A stretch of DNA of 64,000 bases, from contig CM020509.1 in NCBI GenBank assembly GCA_009823395.1, forward strand, positions 14,969,501-15,033,500, written 5' to 3'. Shown here piece by piece: positions 48,884 to 62,100 of the stretch. Under the pieces are notes generated by a model. That model did not search any database, was not told the origin of the DNA, and saw only the letters and a program-made list of their open reading frames with translations. How positions within the stretch are numbered: position 1 is the first letter of the stretch; each line of letters opens with the position of its first letter. The DNA is from Thamnaconus septentrionalis. Taxonomy: Eukaryota; Chordata; Actinopteri; Tetraodontiformes; Monacanthidae. Made by a program: the position numbers and the translations under genes.

Positions 48884-50039
48884 CATTCTGTGCAGACTGT
48901 ATACTCTTCATTCTACCCGAAACCTTCTGCATAAGAGTCAACTCGGGTGATCGTCTCTCTATTTATGTGACACCTTCACCAACTTGCTGGGGTTGGACAT
49001 ATAATAGCAATGGCTTAAAAAAAAAAACGCACCGCCTCTGTTTTCTACAAGAAAAGCAGACTTGACTGCAACATTGTTACAGCGCTTGCAGGCTAATTCA
49101 TGTATCGTCACATCGGCAGAGGGGATGAATCAATTTCATCCATGATTGATTTAGCGCCCAGGTAAAGGTTTAAATCTGATGCATTAAAAAACCCTGGAAT
49201 TCCACTGCGCACCCCCGCGGCAAACTCACACTGGCGTCGTGAGGTCGCCTGCTCACTGGAGAACCGCAAGCTCTCAGCTAAGCAGGAATAAATAAGGTAA
49301 AAACTATGTTTGTGACTCTACTTTGTCAGAAATAAGTGAAAATGTCAAATCACAAACATTTTGTCAGTCTTTTGTTTCAAACTAAAGAGCATTGTGCTGT
49401 ATTTTGACAGTGCGTCTCTGTGTGTGACTTCCTTTTTGGAGAAAACATTATCCATGAACAGATCCATGCACATAACAGACCGAATCTTGCGGCACTTCTG
49501 AATCCAACAGATTTGACCAGAACGGATTCCCTTCACGGCTGTTCCGCTGCAGTTCTGCCTGCGGTGGAATTTCGTGTCGAGAGCCATCAGCCCCACAACA
49601 GCCAATCACGGGAGGCCCTTCGTTTCTTTTTTATATATTTTTATTCCAGGCATGTCCAAATCCAGCATTGCCACTCTGGGCACATCATTGCACACTGGAA
49701 GCCTCTCACATCACCGCCGTGAAAGCGGCCACGGCGCTGCTGTAAAAAGGAGGAAATGTTGGTTAGTGTTGCGTGACCGCGGCGTGGTGTCGACTTTATT
49801 GAGATTGTGCGGCAGATCGCTGGAGCCGATTGGCCGCTGCAAAACGACGCCAGTCAAAAATAGAAGAAAGGAAAAAAAAAAAGATGGGGTTTCAACTTGT
49901 GTTTATCCAGCCGGATACATTACTTTTTTTTTTGAACGTGCAATAAAATGAATGTGCGGCACTTTCGCCTCATACATATTTGCCTGATGAAATCACATGT
50001 TAAAGTCTCTTAAACTGATGAAGCGGCTAAAGGAAATAA
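48884..50039. other. Intergenic, no gene seen
   Basis: No recognisable exon, repeat family or RNA gene. Confidence 0.35.
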
Positions 50040-51170
50040 TGACAGGGTGACGCGGAGGCTTCTTTTCCGCGGCGCTCCGACATGTTTAATTCAGCCTCGA
50101 ATCAAGTATTCACGTTCCATACGGCCGCGCGTCTCGCTCTCGCCTCCCTTCCCATCCTGTAAGTGACATCCGTTCCGGGATTGAAGGGGGCTCATTAAGA
50201 GATGTCGACGGCGGAATCTGGGACAGATTTGCGGGGTGGAAAATCTTTCATCGCGGCTCGGCATTTAAAAAAAAAACGAGGCTTCCGCTCCCTCACCTAA
50301 AGACGGAACAGACGCGGCCTCGCTGCCCTACTGTACTTTTTTCTTTTTTTTTGCGCACTCCTTCCCCTCCTCCATCCTCCCATCCTCCGCCCTCCCAGCT
50401 CGCGCACGACGTCACGCCGCCGCTACCTGGCAACGCCTCTTCGCTGGGGGATGGAGGAAAAAAAAAAAAGTGCTTCATTGTTTTGCTGCCTTTCACAGCA
50501 GCTGTCTCAAGGTCCCTGCCTCCGAGGGAGGAGAGGACGGCTTTCTCTCATTTTTTTCTCTCTCTCTTGCTCGCCCTCCCATCCCTCTCTCTCTCTCTCT
50601 CTCTCTATACATGCATTTACAATAAATTGCGTGTGCACGTCAGACAAGCATGAGTATAAATGTCCAAACTGCCCCCCGCCTCCTCTCCCCACCAGCTCAC
50701 CTTCTCCTGCATCATGGGAGGAAGGTTCTTTTTCTTCATTTTTTTCCTCATCATGCTGATGTTGGCGGCGGCGAGAAGAGAAGACGAAGCCGTCACAAGA
50801 GCGTCCACGGCGTTACGTAACGGCACGTCGCTCACTGTCCCCCGCCGAAGGCTCGGCCTTGATCCAGTCAGTCAGCAGCGAGGAGCAGCCGTCTACCCCC
50901 ACCCTCCCGCGAGCTCCACCCGCAGACAGTGTTCGTCTGAAGCGCTTCCTGCCCCCCCCCGCGCCCCCTAGACCCGCCACCTCCTCTCACACTGTCTAAC
51001 TTTGTTCCTCCCAGAGGAATATGCGGTTTTAGAGCAATGTTCTCATCCTCCCCTCCACTCTTTACGCTCCAGCGCCCTCCCTGAGCCCCGGTCCGCCCCC
51101 CACCCCCGGCCCCCGCCCCCGCTCCCTCCCTACCACCACCACCACCCCCGCCACAGCGCTCCACCGGAAT
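50040..51170. promoter_or_regulatory. GC-rich, pyrimidine-biased stretch, possible CpG-island promoter or enhancer
   Basis: CpG-dense phrases occur at 50040-50140 and about 50395-50450, including a CRE-like GACGTCACG (about 50408). About 50500-51150 is strongly C/T-rich on the plus strand. No exon or splice structure could be tied to it. Confidence 0.3.
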
Positions 51171-51329
51171 TCTTTACAGTAATGACTGTCAAATTAAGGG
51201 AGAGGGTATTTTGTTGGATAAACACGACGCAAACAGCCTGGCAATTCTTCTTCCCCTCATTATGCAGGCCTACAGAGAGCGAGGAGGCGTGAGTGGACGC
51301 ACACACAAGCACACGGACAAGCACACGGA

Positions 51330-51366
<37 letters not shown>

Positions 51367-54300
51367 GACCAAATCACAGCGGCGGAGTGGGAGCGAGACA
51401 CTTTTGTGCTCTGAAGGCTATTGCACCATCAGGATCAGAGATAAAACGAGGTCCGGGGGAAAGAAATAAAAACGCCTCTCTATTTTTAAACCCTTAATAG
51501 AAGAGCGCTCGCCTCACTTTGACCCACAAGGTTTGTAAATTGGAGAGACGTGGAGGATGCCCCCTTATCTCATCCGCAGCTCTCTGCAACAGTTTGCCTC
51601 GCTTGTTTATCGGCGGCGGCGGCGGCGGCTTGGGAAACGGACAGGTGTATTTGATAATGGTCCCTCTGTTTGACTCCCGCAGCAGCATTTAGCAAGGGCC
51701 TGGGATATCAATCTTTCATGCAGGTTGCTGGGCCAGAGAACAATACTGAATGGGCCCGTCAGTCGCTGTCACGCTGCCCTGGTTGACAGCAGCCAGTTGG
51801 AGGTGATGTACGGCTGAAATCAAGCCCTGAGTAGCAGAAATGTCGTTATGGGATGGTGGAGCTTTTATTTGAACTGGATCCGTAACATGGCCGCGTCTTA
51901 TCAGAGCGAAGCAGTGTCGGAATCACGAAAGGCAAACAATGTTCCGTAGTCAAGTGGTTTGTCACGCGGCTTTGTCGGACAAATATTACAATTCCAAACT
52001 TTTTATTTGTTTGTTTGTGTTGCAATCAAAGCCGCTGGACCTTAATTGCCGAATCCAAAGACTTCAGCACAACAGTCTGATGATTTAAGAGGATAACTAA
52101 CGAGGCGGCAAAGTGGTAGCAAACACTCCCAGCCCTCAGGCAGGTTCCGATCACTTATTGTTGCTTATTTAATCCTTTTACTGATCATGTGATGCAAACC
52201 CTGCAATGATTGTTTGCGGCGTTTAACTGACGTTCACCACAAAAAGCTCGATGCGGGGGCTTGTTACATCTCGTTTGAGTGGAAACAGGCTCGTGGGCAG
52301 CTGGGATAATTAAAGGCTTAAGGAAGTGATTGATGGCCCGTCGGACTGTCTTTCATATCGGGAAAAGAAGCTCTTACAGGGAAGCAGTGCCGTGCTACAG
52401 CTGTACTGATTCCTTGTTAACTAGCCACCCTAAGGCTTAAAACTTCCAACAAATCAAAGCCTGAACTGTACTAGTTTGTTAAAAGAAAGATTTTCTGATT
52501 GTACTTAAGAAAGCATGTCAAACTAATGCTTTTTTTAAAAAAAATATAAAACCCAACAGCAAAGAAAAAAACATCAGTAACTAATGATGCCTTGCGGATT
52601 GGCAGGCCAATCAAAGACTCAAGTGCTTCCTGGACTTTCCAAATCGAAACGACGGGCGGGATTTGCTGATCAAATACCATCTAAAAAACTAAATGTCCAA
52701 AACCAGAATGGTCAGTGACCAGACAACCAACCTGGACTCATATGAATAATGCTCCTGTCCTATAATGGGACATAAAAGCTTGCCTCTGATTTATGGAGGC
52801 AAATGCACGCAGGGCGAAAAAAGGATCTTTTAGTCTGCCATCAGAAAGCGATGTTCTGAATAATGATGCTCGCTGCAGGCTTTTAAGTGCAACGCTCTGC
52901 TACATCCCAATCAGATAAACGGAGAAAGAAATTACACAAATCAGGACGATCAAGGAGTTTATCACTTACTTGTGCCTCAGGCCTGTAAGTTGATTACAAA
53001 CACTTTTCAAATGCCGTGTTGGGAGTGTCACCAGCGCCGCAGCAATATGAAAGTCACAAAAAGCGGAATATTTTTTCAAATTTTACATTTGTACAGAGTA
53101 TAAAAATAAAATGAAATCTTCAAATCACCAGCATGGCTCTTTTGTCACTACAAATAAATGATAAAACCAAGTTTGCTGGTTTGTGGACACTTCGCAGAGA
53201 TGATTTCAACGGGTCCCTGATGTTGGATGACAACATCGCAAGCTCCAGACAAAGCCAATAAGTACAATAAACAAGCCAGAGTCGGAGAAACAGGACAAAG
53301 CACAAAACAAGTCAACAACACGGAACAAACACTGAGGAGGGATTATGATGTAAGTCACGGGAGAGTCACCGTGGCGGCAGGCGGGACAAGTTCAGAGAAG
53401 CTTTGGAGGAAGTTTCAAAGCTGCAGCCCTGTGTGTTTTTCTGATGGAAGGTACGAACCTCCGCTGCCTCCGGCTGTCTGCAATGTTCGGAATGAGGCTC
53501 TGAATGTCTTTTTTTTGAAAAGCCACTGAGTCACTCCCCACGCGGGGACTCCCCCCCGCCCCCGCCGGAGCCGTCTGACAAATCTTTGCGGGGCTAAAGA
53601 CAGCCAGCCGTGCGACACAAGTGCAGCGCTCCTGGGTTGAATCGCACTTGACACTCCACCGCTCTGTTCGGCTTCCACTCGTAAGCCGGCTGACTCAACA
53701 CAAAGCACAGGCGGATTATGGTTCTGTTCGGACTGACAGCGCTGTTGGAAGCCAAAGTGTCGCAGGGTGGAGGCCTCCGACAGCGCCAGGTCCAGCAGTC
53801 ACCGCGGTGCTTCCAAGGCCTCATTCGCATTATGTTGACGTTCAGAAAGTTACTCACATGGGTTTATTTTCCCAAACCGCTAACCTCAAAATAAATACTG
53901 ATGGATGTCATGAAACATTTTCTAGAGTTTTCCTCCGATTAGATGATTTAAGTGCGAGGTTGAGCAGCCCGAAGCAAACATCAATCCATCCACAGGCATT
54001 TTATATGATTGAATGGGTGCATCACCTCTGGTCTGATGTTAAGGGTCAGCGTGCAAAGTGGGTAGAGGTCAGACCCAGTCATGATAGGACGTTAGCAACA
54101 ATGGCTAACAAATGCCAGAATGTCAGAAGATGAGAAACTCCACTGATAGACCAACTACAGCATCATTCTGATAAATTAGTTTTCCACATGTAATGTGGGC
54201 GAGGGGGACATTCTCTTACACTTGACAAATTGGTATCTACTAAATGTGCAAACCAAATGATGAAATACATTTTTGAGTTGGTCTTTCCAGGCAGGAGGCT

Positions 54301-54589
54301 CGAAACGGAAAAGATCACTGAGCAATTTTCTGCTGACTTATGATTTTACACCTACATCTGTTCCTGCTTTGAACTGGTGGCACAGCTAAAATAAAGTCTT
54401 TAACGCAGACCTTTTCCCTGTCGGAACATTATGTGGGTAGAAGGCTATCTTGCAATTTTTGCGGTTACAAGCAAAAACCTGAATCTGGCTAAACCTCAGC
54501 ACCCAACTGTTCTAAGGCACCGTGTTTCTGGGTTTCATGTGAGTGTGGTTACAAACTGTTTACAACCTCTCTGTTTCATCCTTAGGAGC

Positions 54590-54590
<1 letters not shown>
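51171..54590. other. Intergenic, no gene seen
   Basis: Contains (CA)n at 51332-51364 and a short (GGC)n run at about 51613-51628. No supported exon. Confidence 0.4.

Positions 54591-54592
<2 letters not shown>

Positions 54593-54648
<56 letters not shown>
54593..54648 (+). repeat. (TG)n microsatellite
   Basis: Uninterrupted TG dinucleotides. Confidence 0.95.
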
Positions 54649-54651
<3 letters not shown>

Positions 54652-56114
54652 AGGAGCGAGACGGAGAAATCGTGGTGATTACATTTTGTCTCGGTTGGTC
54701 GCTCAGCGTTTGCTATGGAAGAATATGACAGAATAATAATACAAATTAAAAAAAAAAAATGGCTACATGTTCAAAGACAAAGGGCTTTTAGTCTGATGGG
54801 AATGCTACTGTGACTTAATTTTCATTTCTGCCTGCTTTGTCAGGCGCTCTGACCTCGGCGGCATCTGTATTCAGCGTCCCTCCATCAATCGAGTCTATCA
54901 GCCGATTTTCCCTTTGCCCTTGGTCAGCGATGAAAACAGCTAATTCCTTTGGGGTCCTGTTCATCAGCGAACAGCATGTATTTGGCTTGGATTTAATCAG
55001 CCACTGTGGCTCTGATGTCACGGCTGCAGGGGTGTCAGTCATCATACTCCACTCCGCGAGGCCATGCTCGGACTGTTAAAGCCCTGGTTACGGATCACGT
55101 GACGGGTATGTTGCCGCCGCCCCGGTTGCCTGGTGCACATTTTAATTTCAGTCTATTTATTCACGTCAATGCACACGCGGTTAGCGCTGGTTGTGTCAGG
55201 ATGATTGGAAACACGGCGAACGTGGCTTTATTGATCTGACATTCCCCTCACGGGCTCGTCACATCTGTCGGAGTCCTTGTCCAACCTCTGCGGACACTCA
55301 TTGGTCTTGATCTTGTCTTGGGTATAATAGTCTCCAGCGGGTTTGAAAAAGAGGTTACGCGCCCTTCTTCAAATGCAACCAATAAGATTGATCTTTCTCA
55401 AAAACATCTTACAGTCTATATTTTCTTCATCCAGTTGCGCCACTGCTGCTTCCACTTTCTGTTTCTTCGTATGGCTTGAGTGATCTCTCTCACATGCCTT
55501 GGTATGATGCTGTTCTTATATAGTTCATGCATCTTGTTGGTTCAAATGCTTTTTACGGTCTTGGTCTCGACATGGTCTGTCTTGGTTTTGGAAGTGTCTT
55601 GGTCCCGGACGTCTAATCTATGTCACTAATAGCACTACCGAAAAAACAACAGACAGGTGAACAAAGCAACTATTCACCGCGACGGAGAAATGCTCTAAAT
55701 TTGACAAAGGTGAAAGACAGGTGCCGTTTCTGCTGAGAAACAATAAAGGAAATGCTAATCCGCCCACAGAGCTGCTTTCACGCCGGCCTGACATGCAGTG
55801 AGTGGTCCGTGGCATTTTCTCCCTGACGTTAAAAGACACGGGGCAGCCGAGGGTGCACAACAAACGCAGCTCTTTAGAGGAAATGCGCACAACAGCTAGA
55901 ATGAAAATGAACTGCATTGAAATGTCAGGGGTAAGGCAGGGAGAGGGCGGAGACGGAGATGGAGCGAGACGGGATCCGCTTATTCGACCGAGTGAAGGTA
56001 ACCATCGACCCCTCCCATCTCTGAATCCATCCGCGGGCATGTGTTTACCATAGTGCTGCAAATTGAAAGCAAGCACTTAACAGAGGTTTATCGGACAGAT
56101 CCTATAAACATGTA
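54649..56114. other. Intergenic, no gene seen
   Basis: No recognisable exon or element. Confidence 0.35.
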
Positions 56115-56146
56115 CATGTATGTATGTATGTATGTATGTATGTATG

Positions 56147-56227
<81 letters not shown>
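56115..56227 (+). repeat. Compound (ATGT)n-(TA)n-(TG)n microsatellite
   Basis: (ATGT)n at 56115-56151, (TA)n to about 56203, then (TG)n to 56227. Confidence 0.95.
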
Positions 56228-58076
56228 ACACTTATATATAAACACATACAGAACAAATGAAGCGGCTATTTTCAGCACGTGCACGTGCAGCATTTGCATT
56301 TCAGATCCCATTTTCCGAAGTAAACATCTCATCTAGAGGAAGTTGCCCCCAGGCTATCAGACATTAAATATTACAGGAGCACTCATGCATATTAACAGGC
56401 TGTCTGTGTCTGTTTTGTAATATTCAGCAGTACAATGTTGTTAAATGGTTGAGCATTAAGCATTCAGTATCACCAGCTGCTTATTCAGTCGCTGCTAATT
56501 GACTCTGTGTCAACAACTTTTGGGCTTTTTTCTTTTCTTTTTTTCTTTTTCTTTTACAATTAAGTTAAGGCCTTAAGTTAGGCGGAAAGTTCACAAGGCC
56601 GTCGGCGGTGATAAGGAAGGTGCACCTGAGGGATATCCTAATGTGGGCCTCAGCCTCATAATGTAGCACAGTTAGACTGCCGAAGTTAAGCTCCCTTCAG
56701 AGAGATGAACTGGGACAAGTGCTTTTTGTCTACCACTTTGCTTAAATATTGATGCTCACAAATTTGTGTTAGCCTGTTGTTTCAGTGCTGCTTTACTAAG
56801 ACAGCACTTGGTGGTTGCGACTTTGCAAAAAGGCTGTGTCGGCTAGTGCACCTGGGTTTCAGCATTCATAAAACGTTGAGCGAATCTGAAAACAAACTTT
56901 TGAAAATTTGCCTTAAAAATGAAAACGCTAGCGCTGTGTTTAAGTGATTTTCTGGGAAGTAACAAGGCAACATAAAGTGTAGTTGTATCAGTGGAAGCAA
57001 TGTGGCAGGAAAAAATAAAGCAGCACTTTGCTCTCCTTATTTGTCCCAAGTTTTCAAATTTTGTCATTCAAATTTCTTCTGAGCGCACATTAAATGGAAA
57101 ACCATTAAATAGCTGTTTGTCTAATCAGGTGCGGTCGCCTATATCCCCGCCTTCACACTGAGGCCACAGCTGGCAGGTCGGTCCTGCTGTTTGATTGCTG
57201 ATGTGCGCTCTGTTGGAGTGCACCTGCCAAAGCCGAGCTGTCCCTCTGTTACTTTCCACCAGCTTTTTAACCCCTTTCCGTGTTGACATCCCCGCATTGC
57301 TGCGTGTGTGGACAGAACTCGCTGTACTCACTCTAATCACATCTAAGCGGCAGTCCCAGGAACTATACTCCCCTCAAAGTGCTTGCCATCTGGCAAACTG
57401 AAAAGGAAGATGTCTGTATTCAGTCTAGACAGTACTGGACCAGAAATAGATGCATGTCAATGTTTACTTAAGAAACAAACAACCTCCAGTGTCCAGTTTG
57501 AGGTTGCTCCTGAGGATTTTTTCCCAAAGCAGCCATCTACCTTCAACGACTTCTGATAATTTTTGTTCCTGAAGCCGTGCTGGGGAAACAGTGTATCACA
57601 GTGAGCTTAACTTCGATTTCCCACTCGATACACTAGAGGTAACAGTAAGTGTTTGATGATTTCTTGTGGGCTTGCTGTAAAAAAGACCCTCAACCCCTTC
57701 TAGCACCCTTTGGTGTGGCCCTTTGTTCCGGGTACCTGAGGATGACTAAATAAGGCTTGTTCCCTTCAAATGAAGAGGTCATTAGCTGAGATAATAGGAC
57801 GTTGCTGTCGCGATCACGTTTTTTAAAAGCTGACCTGAACAACCATAAGTTGCGAGGCTCAATTTCCCGGTCAGCTCTCCCCCGTTTCACACGGGCTAAA
57901 TTTAGCGCTCTCACCGTGACGCCAAACCGAACTCCGCAGAGGGCGACAGTGAATAATTCCTGCTCCCTTGCGAAACATCTGACACTCAAATTATTTCTGC
58001 TTTGAGATAATGGCAAGGCTGGTCATGCATACTGCATGCTGCGATGCATCAAAGGAAACTGGGGCTCCTCTGCCCA

Positions 58077-58080
<4 letters not shown>
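56228..58080. other. Intergenic, no gene seen
   Basis: No recognisable exon or element. Confidence 0.35.
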
Positions 58081-58147
<67 letters not shown>

Positions 58148-58164
58148 AAGTGTGTGTGTGTGTG
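58081..58164 (+). repeat. (TG)n microsatellite
   Basis: TG dinucleotides from 58081 to 58146, a short break, then a second run to 58164. Confidence 0.95.
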
Positions 58165-58539
58165 TTGCTGTCATAGTAAATGGAATGATCAGTTGTCCTT
58201 CAGGGTGAGTGCAAAAAGGAATGGCAGAGAATGTGGCAAATGCAAAGTGACAAGCTCTTTGTAAGGCAGGTTATTGACAGCAGCTGGTGTGTTTAGAAAA
58301 GCTTCATTTACTCAAAATTCACAGCATCAATGATTTAAGCCAAGAAGGAAGAAGGTAAAAGCAGGTGGTTTATTTTATCAGTCATCTCACTCAAAACACA
58401 GCCACCAAGCCATTCATTTTTGCAATTAGTCATGGCCTTGGAATGGTGAGTGTGAAAACTTGCTCACTTTTTTTCAGAAATAAGGTTAATCATATTATGC
58501 CCGATATTTCACACTGCAAAAATTCAACGTCAATCCTTT

Positions 58540-59100
58540 AATATCCCTAAATCTCTTTGAGCCCATTGCCTCTCTTGAGCTGCAAAAGATCATCCTGCCC
58601 ATGAAGTCCTCCACCTCTCAACTGGATCTCATTCAGGTGAGAGTTCTCCACAAAGTCCTTCCCACTGTTCTGCCCCACATTCTAACTTAATTAATATCTC
58701 TCTGCTCACTAAAACTGGCATCTCCCCCTCTTCTGTCAAACACACCATAGTAAAACTGCTTTGGTAGAAACCCAACCTTCACCACCTATGGATCTTCAAA
58801 TCTACAGGCCAATTTCCAACATGCCATTTCACTTAAAGGTCCTGAAATTAATCACTGAATTCCTGCCGGAATGTCTCCAGTTTTGGGTCAGTCAACAAGG
58901 CAAAGCCCTACAACACTTCCACAGATACCTCTCCTACAATAGCGTTTCTGTGGTGTCTGGTGACGCCTCCCGCTGGGCCATCATTTGTAGTCATAACCTC
59001 ACATTTCACTGTTATGCAGATGACACACAGCTGTTTATCCTAGTAAAATCCTCATCCTCCTCAAGTGCCTGTTTAAAAGCTTGCCTCAGTGAATTTTAGT
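58540..59100 (+). pseudogene. Decayed L2-like LINE reverse-transcriptase fragment
   Basis: Broken frames translate to phrases typical of fish L2/CR1-type reverse transcriptase: IYRPISNMPFHLKVL, then CYADDTQLFILV, which carries the catalytic YADD box. Upstream frames give a KSSTSQLDLI-like phrase near 58600. Stops and frameshifts interrupt the frame, and part of the region before YADD is missing. It is a dead fragment with neither end recognisable. Confidence 0.8.
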
Positions 59101-62100
59101 CATGGATGTGAAAATCATTGGCATCCAGGTGTTTTTGGCAGGCGTCTCTTCCTGTCACTATTTTTCAGCAATCTTACTCACGCCCACTAAAAAAAACAAT
59201 GCAGAGAATGATTAGTCCTCCTCTATGTCCATGTCAGAAATGATTGATTAACTATTGTTATTCCATCTACCCAGAGATCAGACTCTCAGACTGATGTGTC
59301 AGTCTTCATCATGTCAATACCATCCATTCTGTTCCTGTTGACACTTTTCATGCTCTCGGCAAAACAAATGTATTTCTATTTAATTGTTCAGACAAAGGTT
59401 TGAAGGAAGGCCAGCGATCTTATTACATTTTTGGGGTGTCAAAATTTTTTTTAAACTCTGGACATATCATAACAGCCTATTACATACAGTATGTTAATGT
59501 CTGTTCAGTCAGCCTCAGGTAGATTAGGCGTTTGAATTGATTCTGATTTTTAGTGACCAATTGCAGAGTCTAAATAAGCTATTTAAGGAAAATTATTCCG
59601 CTAGGCATTCATGAATGATAAAAATCTCTATACACATGGGTCTTTTAATGGATCATTTTTTTGAATCAAACAAAATTATATTAAAAAATATACTTTTACT
59701 TTTAGACAAAGCTGCTTATTTCCTCTGAAGGCTCAATGTGCACCATTCCAAGAGTTTTCTGCATTTAAATTAAATGTGTTTTATATCAAATCATCCAATG
59801 AGAAGCCAAGACAACGTAACCACCAGACTGCCATGTTTCTGCCTTGTACATAATTCAATCAAACAGAAGAAAAAAAACACTTCACGCTGCCAGAGCAAAG
59901 GCGTGCATAACATAATGTAACAATTATAACAATTAACACAATGATATTTGTTCATCTCATCATCGTCAAGTGTACTTGACCTTAGAGGGATGAAAGGGTT
60001 GGGGAGCAAAAGGACCAGCCGAAATGTCACCATGTGAGGAAATGTCTTCACTCTTTTCATTAAAAAATGTAAGCTAGTCCTCACAATGCTACGCCACACA
60101 TGCACACGCACACACACACACACACACACTGACATTTGTTGATTGACATTTTAATGAATTTGGCCTTGGGGTGTTAGTAAATGTTTGGGTCTGCAAAGTA
60201 AACCCCAAATAGCCAGTGTCATCGGCTTACAACAGCAAGAATGTCAAACAGCAATGTTGAGGGCTTCATTTTCACCAAAAATTGAAAAAAAAAAAACAAT
60301 TCATAAGAAACGTCTGGTCATCAAAGTCGTCCCATTGTCAAGCCGACACCCGAGGGACGAGACTCAAGCTGTTGGATGAAGACCAGTACGCTTCATCCTG
60401 ATGTTTGGTAGATTATTTAGTCAAACAAGTTTCCAATCTGAGCAATGGTTTTCTTTGCTCTTGATTGCAGGTTTTGAAACCCATGTGCATTTGCAGCGCA
60501 GGCAAACTTCAATCATTGTACGCCTGAAACCAGCAGTTAAAAGTTGAATACAAATCAGATCCACACTTCATCCACTGTGCTCTGATTTAAAAAAAAAAAC
60601 AATTAAGCATGTTACAATGTTTTCTAGCTCCATGGCATTATGGTATTTTGTGGCAGACACACATAAGACAAGATTGGATCATTTCACCAAACTTGGTCAG
60701 TTCAATCAGCACTGTGAACACTGTTGGTTCTGCAGCAAAGCCAAATACCCACTGCACTAATTTCCATGCAAAGCAGGTTTTTGTTTGTTTTGTCCAGATT
60801 ATACATTTTAGGGCTCTCAGCTTCGTAATGTGATTAGGGGAACATTTTTAAATACTTTGATGGGAAATATTGAACTATGGGGTGGAATAATCAGAGAGTC
60901 CATTATAAATTATGCAATATTTTCAGAGCACAATGCCTTCAGCAAATGTCATATTCTCTGCACCGTCAGATAAACTCTGGGAACACTGTGCCGAAGTTGG
61001 CTTGGGACCGATATCAAATGTATGTTCAAGGACAACAACATAATGATGGTAAAAACTGAAGTATCGGTGAATCCTGACCAATAGATGGCGATTCTCAGAA
61101 TAGAAAATAGTCGAAGAACTCTTGTTAAAATGTGTTCTCCGAGTGTTTACTGGCCATCTGATCGAAAAAAGAAATATTAAAATTCATGAATTCAAAGTGT
61201 GTCCTTACTCAGGATGGATGGAAATATAAAACGCTTTTCTTATCTCTCTGGTTGTTAACTTCTTTGGCGGTGTGTAAATACCAGCCTGGTGATTAATGTT
61301 GTGCTCGCAATCCATTGTGTCCTCGTCACTTCATCCATCATGCAGTCAGAGATGACTGATAGCAATGACAAATCCAAGTGGCCCGCCACTGAGCTTGCTC
61401 ATCAGCTTGCGTTCAGGTGCACCTGTGGTGCTGAACCCTGAATGCAGAACTGAACTAGAAGTTGAACATATGGCCAAAGGAGGATTGTGTGCTGTGTTTT
61501 ATGACCCTTGACAGCAGCTCTGGTCGTTTTAACTCAATAGCGAAAATTTGCTGTACTTTTTAAAGTGAAGTTGCAGGCCCAACATTATTATCATTATTAT
61601 CATTATTATATTGTAGGATATATGTAAAAACCACAGCAGGATTTAGAGACAAGAACGAGTACTGGGCAAATGGAAACTTGAGTAACTTAAGGGGATTATG
61701 CCATCTGACCTTTCCAGTGGATTTTGTTTCTTTGTCACTATAGGGAACTTGGTTCTTAAGTTCACAGGTGCAGCCTGGTCATCATCTGGCCTCTACCCTT
61801 TGGCCATTGATGGTGGGGCGACCGTTTTCATGCTTTGAAAGACAAGAAGGCCACAAAGTGTTTTGATGACCGGATGTAAAGTCTTGGAATCTTTCCCCTT
61901 CGGATTTGATTTCCTGCTCTCAGACGCTGCCGTGTTCAGTCACTCTGGCAGCTATATTCAAGGCGCTCGATCCAAGCGCGCCACAAGGTCGTCCTCTTCA
62001 GCTAACATCGTAAAAAACAAAAACCCACAAGAGTGCAGTGATAATATCTCCAGTAGAGGCCCGTATGTTTTATAAGGCAGAGGGTTTGAAGATTAGCCTT

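Noticed and set aside
50351..51164. Overlapping frames of about 100 codons rich in Ser/Leu/Pro or Gly
   Set aside because: They come from the C/T-rich stretch and show no domain structure.
58761..59099. 112-codon frame as a host gene
   Set aside because: Carries a LINE reverse-transcriptase YADD box and RYRPIS-like phrase; a dead retrotransposon fragment, not a host gene.
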